Assembly: GCA_903924985.1 (NCBI GenBank)
Contig: CAIYDT010000081.1
Location: 1 to 35,052, forward strand
Origin: an uncultured Acetobacteraceae bacterium
GTDB lineage: Bacteria > Pseudomonadota > Alphaproteobacteria > Acetobacterales > Acetobacteraceae
Direction: 5' to 3'
DNA: 35,052 bases
Shown: piece after piece, positions 14,914-22,704 of the stretch
Numbering within the stretch: position 1 is the first letter of the stretch
How the letters are laid out: each line of letters opens with the position of its first letter
Notes under the pieces: generated by a model
Databases searched by the model: none
Seen by the model: the letters and a program-made list of their open reading frames with translations, nothing else
What the model was told of the DNA's origin: nothing
Position numbers and translations under genes: made by a program

Positions 14914-15549
14914 GTGTACATCCCGCCGCATTTCAACGAAGACCGGATCGACGTCCTGCATGACGCGATCGGCAACGCCGGCCTCGCCACGCTGGTGACG
15001 ATGACGGCCGATGGCATGATCGCCAGCCACCTGCCCCTGCTGCTCGATCCCGCACCGGCGCCTTACGGCACGCTGGTCGGGCATCTGGCGCGCGCCAATC
15101 CGCAGACCAAGACCACCGACGCCGCCGTGCAGGCGATGGTCGTGTTCCACGGGCCTGACGGCTACATCAGCCCATCCCTGTACGCGACCAAGCGGGAGAC
15201 CGAGAAGGTCGTCCCCACCTGGAACTACGTCGCCATCCACGCTTACGGCACGATCGAGTTCTTCGACGATCCGGACCGGCTGCTTGGCGTCGTCACCCGC
15301 CTGACCGAAAAGCACGAAGCGCCCCGAGCGCAACCATGGGCGGTAACCGACGCACCGGCCGATTTCGTGCAAGGTATGCTGCGCGCCATCGTCGGGGTCT
15401 CGATTCCCATCGCTCGGCTGGAGGCCAAGTACAAAATGAGCCAAAATCGCCCCCCGGCCGATCACGCTGGAATCGTCGCCGGTCTGGAAGCCGACGGAAA
15501 GGCCGCTTTGGCGGCCCAGGTTGCGCGGTCCCTCGCCGAACGGGCATAA
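14914..15549 (+). CDS. paiB: PaiB-like FMN-binding protein, 211 aa
   Basis: The start MYIPPHFNEDR is diagnostic of the PaiB/FMN-binding negative regulator family (split-barrel flavin fold). Further family text includes GPDGYISPSLYATK, VVPTWNYVAIHAYG, and near the end KYKMSQNRP. In Bacillus PaiB affects sporulation and protease genes; in Proteobacteria the role is uncertain and it may be an FMN-dependent oxidoreductase. The GTG at 14914 is followed immediately by conserved sequence. It is a single gene 86 bp after pckA, and the gap contains a loose GGCGGG/CCCGCC pairing. Confidence 0.88.
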   Translation: MYIPPHFNEDRIDVLHDAIGNAGLATLVTMTADGMIASHLPLLLDPAPAPYGTLVGHLARANPQTKTTDAAVQAMVVFHGPDGYISPSLYATKRETEKVVPTWNYVAIHAYGTIEFFDDPDRLLGVVTRLTEKHEAPRAQPWAVTDAPADFVQGMLRAIVGVSIPIARLEAKYKMSQNRPPADHAGIVAGLEADGKAALAAQVARSLAERA

Positions 15550-15585
15550 GCGGGTCTCCCCTTATCCGGTTACCCTCGCCCCATC

Positions 15586-16260
15586 ATGAACTCCATCTTT
15601 AGAGGCGATGTCGCCACCGCGCGCGGGCGGGCTTTGGCATGGGTGGATTCGCTGTTCATCGACCACGCGCTGTTCCGGCTGGTCTGGAGTAACTGGGCCG
15701 CCGTGGTGCCCGGGCGGCTGTATCGTTCCAACCACCCCACACCCTGGGGTTTGGCACGGGCGGTCAGGCGGTATGGCATCAGCACGCTGATCAACCTGCG
15801 CGGCGCCACGCAGACCGGGTCGTACGCGCTGTCCAAGGATGCGGCCCAGCGCCTCGGGCTGGATTTCCACGACATGTCGCTGGAAAGCCGGGGTGCGCCG
15901 CAGAAGGACCGCATCTACCGGCTGTTCGACATTTTTGCCGGTATGCGCGGACCAGGGCTGATCCACTGCAAGTCGGGCGCCGACCGAGAGGGACTGGCGG
16001 CAGGATTGTTCGTGCTGTTCGAGGGCGGCACGGCGGCGGCGGCGCTGCGGCAACTTTCTCTCCGGTTCGGGCACATCAAACAGGCCAAGACCGGCATTCT
16101 GGATGCGTTCTTCCTCCGCTATCAGCGGGAGGGCGAGGCAGTGGGAAAAAAATTCCTCGATTGGGTGCGCGACGATTACGATGAGGTGGCGCTAAAGCGC
16201 GACTTCCACGCCAATGGCCTGGCCAGCTTCATCGACGACTGGGTGCTGGCACACGAATAG
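15586..16260 (+). CDS. Cysteine-dependent protein phosphatase (DSP/PTP-like), 224 aa
   Basis: The signature HCKSGADREG gives the Cx5R loop, with nucleophile C128 and R134. VVPGRLYRSNHPTPW near residue 40-54 and TLINLRG at about 67-73 are typical of bacterial dual-specificity or phosphoinositide-like phosphatases. The general acid is probably an Asp in the LDFHDMSLESR region. The substrate could be phosphotyrosine, a lipid phosphate or a glycan phosphate. The C-terminal third (about 165-224) is helical and basic. There is no signal peptide, so it is cytosolic. It is transcribed alone, 36 bp after paiB. Confidence 0.85.
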   Translation: MNSIFRGDVATARGRALAWVDSLFIDHALFRLVWSNWAAVVPGRLYRSNHPTPWGLARAVRRYGISTLINLRGATQTGSYALSKDAAQRLGLDFHDMSLESRGAPQKDRIYRLFDIFAGMRGPGLIHCKSGADREGLAAGLFVLFEGGTAAAALRQLSLRFGHIKQAKTGILDAFFLRYQREGEAVGKKFLDWVRDDYDEVALKRDFHANGLASFIDDWVLAHE

Positions 16261-16302
16261 CAATCGCGGCAAACTGCGGCCACCGAAAGGGAGAACCGTT
16301 CC

Positions 16303-17073
16303 ATGGACGACAACCGTCACACCGAGATCGAAGCCGGCGCCGTATGCGGGCCCGATGGCTGCGACACCGACAGCGTCGCCCCGGCGAACCTCAGTCGCGC
16401 CGCTGGCGTGGGCACGCGGATCGACATCGTGTCGGATGCCATCTGCCCCTGGTGCTACATCGGCAAGCGGCACCTCGAGAGCGCGCTGGCGACGCTGGCA
16501 TCGGAAGGTTTCCACTTCACCGTCCACTGGAATCCGTTCCAACTCAATCCCGACATGCCGCCCGAGGGCCGGGACCGCGCCGCCTATCGCGCCTGGAAGT
16601 TCGGCGGCGCCGAGAAGGCCAAGGCCATCGACGCCCGCATCCAGGGCGCGGCCGAGGCAGCGGGCCTCAGCTTCCGCCAGGACCTGATGACCCGCACCCC
16701 CAACACCATCGACGCGCATCGGCTCATCTGGTTCGCCGGCCAGAAGGGCGTGCAGGACGCGACGATGGAGGTCGTATTCAAGGCCTACTTCATGGAAGGC
16801 AAGGACATCGGCGACCACGCGGTCCTGGCCGATTGCGGTGCGGCCGCCGGCATGAACCGGGATGAGGTGCTGGCCTTCCTGTCCAGCGACCTCGCGGACA
16901 AGGAAATGCGCGCCGCCGACCAATCCGCTCGGGAAGCCGGCGTCAGCGGCGTGCCGTCCTTCTTCCTGGACGGTTACACGGTGTTCTCCGGCGCGATGCC
17001 GACCGAACACATGGTGCAAGCCTTCCGCCGCGGCCAGCAGGTGTTGCGCGAGCAGGCATCCAAAGCAGCATAA
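16303..17073 (+). CDS. DsbA-family thiol oxidoreductase, FrnE-like, 256 aa
   Basis: The thioredoxin-fold core starts TRIDIVSDAICPWCYIGKRH, with the redox pair C48/C51 in CPWC. The helical insertion carries NTIDAHRL, a FrnE marker, and GVSGVPSFFLDGY supplies the cis-Pro before the last strand. FrnE-type proteins are cytosolic 2-hydroxychromene-isomerase relatives with disulfide isomerase activity. There is an unusual N-terminal extension of about 38 residues with a second cysteine pair, CGPDGC (C15, C20). The start has a GGGAGA 8 nt upstream. The next gene begins 18 nt downstream, so these two are probably cotranscribed. Confidence 0.9.
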   Translation: MDDNRHTEIEAGAVCGPDGCDTDSVAPANLSRAAGVGTRIDIVSDAICPWCYIGKRHLESALATLASEGFHFTVHWNPFQLNPDMPPEGRDRAAYRAWKFGGAEKAKAIDARIQGAAEAAGLSFRQDLMTRTPNTIDAHRLIWFAGQKGVQDATMEVVFKAYFMEGKDIGDHAVLADCGAAAGMNRDEVLAFLSSDLADKEMRAADQSAREAGVSGVPSFFLDGYTVFSGAMPTEHMVQAFRRGQQVLREQASKAA

Positions 17074-17091
17074 ATCAGCAGGAGATCGTCC

Positions 17092-18384
17092 ATGACCTCG
17101 AAGAACCCCGAAACCCTCGCTTTGCACGCCGGCTGGCGGCGTGATTCCGCGACCAACGCCGTCGCGGTGCCGATCTACCAGACCACGTCCTTCCAGTTCG
17201 ACAGCACCGAACACGCGGCAAACCTGTTCGGGCTGCGGGAACTCGGCAATATCTACACCCGCATCATGAACCCGACGCAGGACGCATTCGAGCAACGGAT
17301 CGCGGCGCTCGAAGGCGGAGTCGCGGCTCTGGCTTTGGCCTCGGGTCAGGCGGCGTCGGCGTTCTCGGTGCAGAACCTCGCGCGCGCCGGGGATAACATT
17401 GTCAGCTCCACCGACCTGTACGGCGGCACCTGGAACCTGTTCGCGAATACGCTGAAGGACCAGGGGATCGAGACGCGCTTCGTCGACCCCACCGATCCGG
17501 AAGCGTTCCGGCGCGCCACCGACGACAAAACCCGCGCCTACTACGCGGAAACCCTGCCGAACCCGAAGCTGATCCCCTTCCCCATCGCCGAAGTCGCGGC
17601 GATCGGCCGTTCGTTCGGCATCCCGCTTATCATGGACAACACGGCGGCACCGCTGCTGGTGCGCCCCTTCGATCACGGCGCAGCGGTGGTGATGTATTCG
17701 GCGACGAAATACATCGGCGGGCATGGGACCTCGATCGGCGGCGTCGTCATCGACGGCGGCAATTTCGATTGGGAGGCGTATCCGGTACGCCAGCCGTTAC
17801 TGAACCAGCCCGATCCGTCCTACCACGGCGCGGTATGGTCGCAGGCAGTGAAGCCGCTCGGTCCCATCGCCTACATCCTGAAAATGCGTGTTACGCTGCT
17901 GCGCGATCTGGGCGCGGCAATTTCCCCGTTCAATTCGTTCCTGTTCCTGCAAGGGGTCGAAACGCTGGCGTTGCGCATGCGGGCGCATAGCGAGAACGCG
18001 CTCGCAGTGGCAAAATTCCTGGCGGGCCGAAAGGACGTCTCGCGGGTAATCCATCCCTCGCAGCACACCGGCGCGGCGGCGGCGCGGACAGCGAAGTATC
18101 TACCCAAGGGCATGGGCGGGTTGTGCGGGTTCGAACTCGCGGGAGGCTCCGACGCGGGCCGGAAATTCATCGATGCGCTCAAGATGTTCTACCATGTGGC
18201 GAATATCGGCGACGCTCGCAGCCTGGCCATTCACCCCGCCAGCACGACGCACTCGCAGCTTTCGGCTGAGGAGCAGGCGGCGACGGGCGTAACCCCCGGT
18301 TATGTGCGGTTGTCGGTGGGCATTGAGCATATCGACGACATCCTGGCCGATCTGTCGCAGGCGCTCGACGCCGCCGCGGCTTAG
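17092..18384 (+). CDS. metY: O-acetylhomoserine sulfhydrylase (PLP, Cys/Met metabolism)
   Basis: The enzyme belongs to the Cys/Met gamma-family of PLP enzymes and most likely forms homocysteine from O-acetylhomoserine and sulfide. The PLP lysine is K206 (YSATKYIGGHG), with D182 (MDNTAAP) binding the pyridine N. ETLALHAG at the start, YTRIMNPTQDAFEQR, SSTDLYGGTWN, and the final GVTPGYVRLSVGIEH are typical of OAH sulfhydrylase at 430 aa; cystathionine synthases are nearer 390. It lies 18 nt after the FrnE-like gene. No SAM or SAH riboswitch is possible in so short a gap. Confidence 0.92.
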   Translation: MTSKNPETLALHAGWRRDSATNAVAVPIYQTTSFQFDSTEHAANLFGLRELGNIYTRIMNPTQDAFEQRIAALEGGVAALALASGQAASAFSVQNLARAGDNIVSSTDLYGGTWNLFANTLKDQGIETRFVDPTDPEAFRRATDDKTRAYYAETLPNPKLIPFPIAEVAAIGRSFGIPLIMDNTAAPLLVRPFDHGAAVVMYSATKYIGGHGTSIGGVVIDGGNFDWEAYPVRQPLLNQPDPSYHGAVWSQAVKPLGPIAYILKMRVTLLRDLGAAISPFNSFLFLQGVETLALRMRAHSENALAVAKFLAGRKDVSRVIHPSQHTGAAAARTAKYLPKGMGGLCGFELAGGSDAGRKFIDALKMFYHVANIGDARSLAIHPASTTHSQLSAEEQAATGVTPGYVRLSVGIEHIDDILADLSQALDAAAA

Positions 18385-18388
18385 TCCC

Positions 18389-18442
18389 TTGTCAACGCGC
18401 GTCGCTTTGGTCACCGGCGGCGCGGGTGGCATCAGCGGTTGA
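18389..18442 (+). pseudogene. N-terminal relic of a short-chain dehydrogenase
   Basis: Starting at a TTG 5 nt after the metY stop, the frame reads MSTRVALVTGGAGGISG and then TGA. This is the start of an SDR Rossmann fold (TGGAGGIG motif). Nothing downstream continues it; the following 100 bp hold a GACCGG/CCGGTC pairing and a short tandem repeat. It is probably a decayed downstream gene cut after its first 17 codons. It is short enough that chance similarity is possible. Confidence 0.45.
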
Positions 18443-18501
18443 AATCGCGTCAATTATTCAAGACCGGTGCGGACGGCGGCCCTCCGGTCAAGCCAGAAGA
18501 G

Positions 18502-18528
18502 GACGGGCAAATAGATGACGGGCAAATA
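18502..18528 (+). repeat. 12-bp tandem repeat, period 15
   Basis: GACGGGCAAATA occurs at 18502-18513 and again at 18517-18528. It lies upstream of the DMT transporter gene and has no assigned role. Confidence 0.6.
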
Positions 18529-18567
18529 TATCGCTACGTAATTCGAAAGAAAACAAGATTGTCGCGT

Positions 18568-19425
18568 ATGGAACCGAGGCCGGCGCGCCGCGGCCTCGCC
18601 GCGCTGCTGACGTGTCTGGCGATGGCCGGGTTCGCCAGCATGGACGCGATGAGCAAGTTCCTCGTGCGCGACTATCCGATCGTGCAGACGTTGTGGGTTC
18701 GGTATGTCATTTTCACGTGTTTCGCGCTGCTGATCGCGGGGCGGAACGCTTCGTTGCGCAGCGTGCGGCCCTGCCTACAGGCCGGGCGCGGCGTTTTGGC
18801 GCTGGTGGAGAACGGCGTGTTCGTGCTGGCCTTCGCCTATTTGCCGCTGGCTGACACGCATGCGATCGCCGCGACCTCCCCGCTATTGGTCATTGCCTTG
18901 TCGATGGCGTTTCTGGGGGAAAAGGCTGGGCTGCACCATTGGCTGTCGGTGCTGGCTGGTTTCGCTGGCGTGCTGCTGATCATCCGGCCGGGCTTCCAGA
19001 CCATGAGCTGGCCGCTGGCGATCCCGCTGGCGGGTGCGCTTCTGTGGGCGATCTATCAGGTGCTGACCCGGCTGACGGCGCGCGGCGACCGGATGGAGAC
19101 CACGCTGCTGTGGACGGCGGTGTCGGGCCTAGCCTGCACCACGCTGCTGGTCCCCTGGTTCTGGGTACCCCCCTCCCCAGGCGCGTGGGTGCTGCTGGCC
19201 TGCGTCGGTGCCCTCGGTTCTCTGTCCCATTTCGCCCTGATCAAGGCGCTCGACCATGCCGAGGCCGGCTCGGTGCAGCCATACGCCTATACATTGCTCC
19301 TGTGGGCGACCATGTTGGGACTTCTGGTGTTCGGCGACGTACCGGATCGCTGGACGATGACCGGCGCCGGAATCGTCGTTCTGAGCGGACTTTACACCTG
19401 GCATCGCGGCCAGCGGGGGACTTAA
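18568..19425 (+). CDS. DMT-superfamily (EamA) transporter, 285 aa
   Basis: About ten hydrophobic spans in two EamA halves are visible. Each half opens with the family pattern: ALLTCLAMAGFASMDAMSKF at residue 10 onward, and ALLWAIYQVLTRL near 155. THAIAATSPLLVIALSMAFLGE is the conserved span-4/5 loop, with Glu at its end. Such proteins export amino acids, metabolites or drugs; no substrate can be inferred. The ATG at 18568 has no strong ribosome site, and the upstream TTG (18439) belongs to relic DNA. A GNAT gene begins 4 nt after its stop, so the two probably share an mRNA. Confidence 0.88.
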   Translation: MEPRPARRGLAALLTCLAMAGFASMDAMSKFLVRDYPIVQTLWVRYVIFTCFALLIAGRNASLRSVRPCLQAGRGVLALVENGVFVLAFAYLPLADTHAIAATSPLLVIALSMAFLGEKAGLHHWLSVLAGFAGVLLIIRPGFQTMSWPLAIPLAGALLWAIYQVLTRLTARGDRMETTLLWTAVSGLACTTLLVPWFWVPPSPGAWVLLACVGALGSLSHFALIKALDHAEAGSVQPYAYTLLLWATMLGLLVFGDVPDRWTMTGAGIVVLSGLYTWHRGQRGT

Positions 19426-19429
19426 ACCT

Positions 19430-19864
19430 ATGTCGGATGGCGCGATACGAATCGTCTTCGAACCGCTGCCGGACGCGGATCTGCAACGCTTTCTGGAAGA
19501 CAACGTCGTCAATCTAAGCTTCGCCAAAACCGGCCTGACGGAATGGTTCCCGGTCGGCTATTTCCTGCGCAGCGAACGCGGGGAGTGGCTGGGCGGCTGC
19601 ACCGGCCACATCTGGGGCGGCTGGCTTCACATCCGCTGGCTCTGGGTGTCGGAGATGCTGCGCCACCAGGGATACGGCAACAGCCTGATGGACGCCGCCG
19701 AGTCCTATGGGCGAGAACGCGGGGCGCACCACGCGACGCTGGAAACCCACAGCTACCAGGCGCCGGACTTCTACCGGAAGCGGGGGTATACGGTGTTCGG
19801 TACGCTGGAGGATTATCCAGTGGGGCATAGCAAGTTGTTCTTGCAGAAGAGGCTGGGTGGGTAG
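19430..19864 (+). CDS. GNAT N-acetyltransferase, 144 aa
   Basis: The acetyl-CoA binding motif A region is WVSEMLRHQGYGNSLMDAAE (R-x-x-G-x-G variant RHQGYG), preceded by the strand WLHIRWLWV. Motif B follows as HHATLETHSYQAPDFYRKRGY with VFGTLEDYP. These are typical of small GNAT enzymes that acetylate an amine; the substrate is unknown. The length is normal. It starts 4 nt after the DMT gene, which is consistent with modification and export of one metabolite, but that link is an inference. Confidence 0.9.
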   Translation: MSDGAIRIVFEPLPDADLQRFLEDNVVNLSFAKTGLTEWFPVGYFLRSERGEWLGGCTGHIWGGWLHIRWLWVSEMLRHQGYGNSLMDAAESYGRERGAHHATLETHSYQAPDFYRKRGYTVFGTLEDYPVGHSKLFLQKRLGG

Positions 19865-19879
19865 GTTACGGGGGAGACC

Positions 19880-19901
19880 GGTTGCCCCTCAATCGGCAAC
19901 C
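19880..19901 (+). terminator. Stem-loop after the GNAT gene
   Basis: GGTTGCC pairs with GGCAACC around an 8-nt loop, starting 15 nt after the GNAT stop. There is no T-run. It may be a terminator or an mRNA end that separates this gene from the response regulator. Confidence 0.4.
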
Positions 19902-19965
19902 CAATAGCGCTGCAGAAACAAACGTGCTTAGTTCGTGTCCAAGATGGAGGGGCATCGCGCCGGTA

Positions 19966-20673
19966 ATGTCGGATACGAAACACATCCTGGTCGTGGAGGA
20001 CGAGGCGATCCAGCGCACCATGCTGGTCGAGTACCTGACACGACAGGGCTTCCAGACTACCGGCCTGCCCGACGGCGCCGCTCTGCGCCGAGTACTGCAA
20101 CGCAACGAGCCGGATCTGGTGCTGCTGGACCTCGGCCTGCCGGGGGAGGATGGGCACAGCCTCGCCCGTTGGCTTAGGGAAAATCACGCCAAAGTCGCGG
20201 TGATCATGGTGACGGCCGCCGGCTCGACGGTCGACCGTATCATCGGGCTGGAAACCGGCGCCGATGACTACATCCCCAAACCCTTCGAACCGCGGGAGCT
20301 GCTGGCCCGCATCAAAAGCGTATTGCGGCGTGCCGTGCCGGCAGCGGCGCAAGTGACAGGCGCTCGCGTGCCGATGGGACGGCGGGTGCTGGACCTGGAG
20401 CACCGCGTGCTGCTGGACGTGGATGGGGTCGAGGAACGCCTGACCGCCAGCGAGTTCGAACTCCTGCGCCTGTTCGCCGAAAACCCGAACAAGCCACTCA
20501 ATCGCGAATGGCTGCTGGAAGCGACCAGCCACCGGGAAGCCGAGGCCTTCGACCGCGCCATCGACCTGCGGATCACCCGGCTGCGCAAGAAGATCGAGGC
20601 CGATCCGGCGCATCCGGACACGATCCGCACGGTGCGCGGCGTGGGGTATGTGTTCGTTCCCCCCGAGTGGTAA
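19966..20673 (+). CDS. OmpR/PhoB-type response regulator, 235 aa
   Basis: The receiver domain (about 5-118) shows the acidic pair E11-D12, phosphoacceptor D55 (LVLLDLGLP), T84 and K105 (YIPKPFEP). A winged-helix domain follows (about 140-235) with LTASEFELLRLFAENPNKPL and the recognition helix ending RAIDLRITRLRKKIE, then TIRTVRGVGYVF. No histidine kinase is adjacent; the hybrid kinase at 25147 is the only kinase in the window, and its own Hpt domain could serve such a regulator. The ATG at 19966 follows a GGAGG at a rather long distance (14 nt). Target genes are unknown. Confidence 0.93.
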   Translation: MSDTKHILVVEDEAIQRTMLVEYLTRQGFQTTGLPDGAALRRVLQRNEPDLVLLDLGLPGEDGHSLARWLRENHAKVAVIMVTAAGSTVDRIIGLETGADDYIPKPFEPRELLARIKSVLRRAVPAAAQVTGARVPMGRRVLDLEHRVLLDVDGVEERLTASEFELLRLFAENPNKPLNREWLLEATSHREAEAFDRAIDLRITRLRKKIEADPAHPDTIRTVRGVGYVFVPPEW

Positions 20674-20713
20674 AACAGCTATAGGGGCGTCCACAAACTG
20701 CGAGGATGTCCCC

Positions 20714-21697
20714 ATGTCAGGCACCAATTCGTTCAAGTTCGTTATGCTGCCGCCGCAGTCCGACACCACGCGCGCCTGGGGCAAACGCCTCGCGGAATCC
20801 GTGCCGGAAGCCCGCGTGGTGGTGGCGGAAGATGCCGAGACGGCGCGGCGGGAGATCGTGGATGCCGAGGGCGCGTTCGGCTGGTTGAACCCCGAGCTGC
20901 TGGGTGCCGCCAAGAAGCTGCGCTGGTTGCAGGCGCCGCAGGCCGCCCCCGCTGCCGGGTATTACTTCCCGGAGCTGATTGTTCATCCATTGGAGGTGAC
21001 CAACTTCCGCGAAATCTTCAACGACCACATCAGCGCCCATATCATGGCGTTCGTGCTGGCCTTTGCACGCGGCTTGCATGTGTTCATCCCGCAGCAGCTG
21101 CGGCGGGAGTGGAAGAAGTCCGGCCAGGAAGCGGGCGACGTCGTGCATCTGCCCGAAGCCACCGCGCTGATCGTCGGGGTCGGCGGCATCGGGGCTGAGA
21201 CCGCGCGCCTGCTCGCCGCGTTCGGGGTGACGGTGCTGGCCACCGACGCCCGTCGCACTTCGGCGCCGGAGGGCGTGGCCGAACTGCACAAGCCGGAGGC
21301 GCTGGACGAACTGCTGCCGCGCGCCGACTTCGTCATCCTGACCGTGCCGCATACCCCGGCGACCGAGGGGTTCTTCAACACCGCCCGCTTCGCCCGTATG
21401 AAGAAGACCGCTTTCTTCATCAACATCGGCCGCGGCATGACCACCAGGCTGGACGATCTCGTGGGCGCCCTGAACGCAGGCACCATCGCCGGGGCCGCGC
21501 TGGACGTGTACGAGATCGAACCCCTGCCGGCGGATCACCCGCTCTGGACCATGCCGAACGTGCTGCTGACCCCGCACATGGCGGGTCACGGTCCCTATCT
21601 GAACGACCGCCGCTACCAAATCATGGAGGATAACTGCCGGTCCTTCGCCGCCGGCCGTGAACTGCGGAATCTCGTCAACAAGGCGACGTGGTTCTGA
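20714..21697 (+). CDS. D-isomer-specific 2-hydroxyacid dehydrogenase (first of two)
   Basis: This NAD(P)-dependent reductase or dehydrogenase of 2-keto/2-hydroxy acids has a Rossmann motif VGVGGIGAETARLL in the middle. The catalytic Arg lies in NIGRGMTTRLDDL, the Glu in DVYEIEPLPADHPLW, and the His in LTPHMAGHG. At 327 aa it is in the family range. The N-terminal catalytic domain shows LRWLQAPQAAP in place of the usual LK-x-I-x-x-x-G-x-G. The ATG at 20714 lies just after GAGGA. Its TGA overlaps the ATG of the second dehydrogenase, so they are coupled. The substrate is unknown. Confidence 0.9.
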   Translation: MSGTNSFKFVMLPPQSDTTRAWGKRLAESVPEARVVVAEDAETARREIVDAEGAFGWLNPELLGAAKKLRWLQAPQAAPAAGYYFPELIVHPLEVTNFREIFNDHISAHIMAFVLAFARGLHVFIPQQLRREWKKSGQEAGDVVHLPEATALIVGVGGIGAETARLLAAFGVTVLATDARRTSAPEGVAELHKPEALDELLPRADFVILTVPHTPATEGFFNTARFARMKKTAFFINIGRGMTTRLDDLVGALNAGTIAGAALDVYEIEPLPADHPLWTMPNVLLTPHMAGHGPYLNDRRYQIMEDNCRSFAAGRELRNLVNKATWF

Positions 21698-22683
21698 TGA
21701 TAGACACGCTCGTCGTTACCTTCCCGCAGGACGCCAAGGGCCGCCCTTACATCGCGGACGCCCTGCAAGGCACGGCAGATGTCGTCTATCTGGCCGACCT
21801 TGACGACGATCAGGCGCGGGCGGCTGCGCTGCGAAACGCCACCGTGCTGCTGGCCCGCAACACGGCGAAGGAGCTGCGGCCGCACGAGCCGGCGCTGATC
21901 GAAAACGCCAGGCTGATCCAGTTCATTAACGCTGGCGTCGATTTCGTGCCCTTGAAGGTCTTCAACCCTGCAATCCCTATCGCCTCCAACGGCGGCGCCT
22001 ATGCCGAACCGATGGCAGAGCATGCGTTGGCGATGGTGCTGGCGGCGGCGAAACGGCTGTTGGTCGAGCACGAGGCCCTGAGGCGCGGCGAATTCAACCA
22101 AGGCAAGCGCAACCGGTCTTTGGCTGGCGGGGTTTGCGGCATCCTCGGATTCGGCGGCATCGGCCTCGCCACCGCGCGGCTGATGCAGGCGCTGGGGATG
22201 AAGATCCATGCCATCAACCGGCGCGGCGCCTCGGACGAACCCGTCGATTGGATCGGCGCGCCGGCGGACCTGGATACGATGCTGGCGGTCGCGGATGTTC
22301 TGGTGATCTGCACCCCGCTGACGCCCGCGACGCTGGGCTGGATCGGCGCGCGGGAGCTTGGCCTGATGAAGCCGGACGCCATCCTGGTGAACCTGGCGCG
22401 CGGGGAGATCGTGGAGGAGGCGGCGTTATTCGCCCACCTGCAAGCCCACCCAAAGTTCTATGGCTGCATCGATGCCTGGTGGATCGAGCCGGTACGGCAC
22501 GGGTCGTTCCGGATGGATTACCCGTTTCTGACGTTGCCGAACGTGATCGGTTCCCCGCATAATTCGGCATCCGTGCCCGGGACAGGGGAAACCGGACTGC
22601 GGCGGGCAGTGGCGAATATCCGCCGAGCACTGGCTGGGGAGACGCCGCTGTATCTGGTTGGGCCGGACGAGCGGATGATGTGA
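21697..22683 (+). CDS. D-isomer-specific 2-hydroxyacid dehydrogenase (second of two)
   Basis: The Rossmann motif is ILGFGGIGLATARLMQ. ICTPLTPATLGWIG leads to the catalytic Arg in VNLARGEIVEEAAL, an acid in CIDAWWIEP, and the His in GSPHNSASVPG. The ATG at 21697 overlaps the TGA of the first dehydrogenase; the upstream GTG would put the start inside that gene. At 328 aa it is complete and clearly diverged from its neighbour, so this is not a recent tandem copy. It lies 21 nt before the selenoprotein-like gene and is probably in the same operon. Two different 2-hydroxyacid dehydrogenases plus a GrdB/PrdB-family reductase suggest catabolism of one small organic acid or amine. Confidence 0.9.
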   Translation: MIDTLVVTFPQDAKGRPYIADALQGTADVVYLADLDDDQARAAALRNATVLLARNTAKELRPHEPALIENARLIQFINAGVDFVPLKVFNPAIPIASNGGAYAEPMAEHALAMVLAAAKRLLVEHEALRRGEFNQGKRNRSLAGGVCGILGFGGIGLATARLMQALGMKIHAINRRGASDEPVDWIGAPADLDTMLAVADVLVICTPLTPATLGWIGARELGLMKPDAILVNLARGEIVEEAALFAHLQAHPKFYGCIDAWWIEPVRHGSFRMDYPFLTLPNVIGSPHNSASVPGTGETGLRRAVANIRRALAGETPLYLVGPDERMM

Positions 22684-22704
22684 CGATAATGGGAGAAACA
22701 CTGA

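Noticed and set aside
16192-17724. 510-aa open frame on the minus strand
   Set aside because: It is antisense to the FrnE-like and metY genes, which have active-site motifs and ribosome sites. The antisense product has no recognisable motif.
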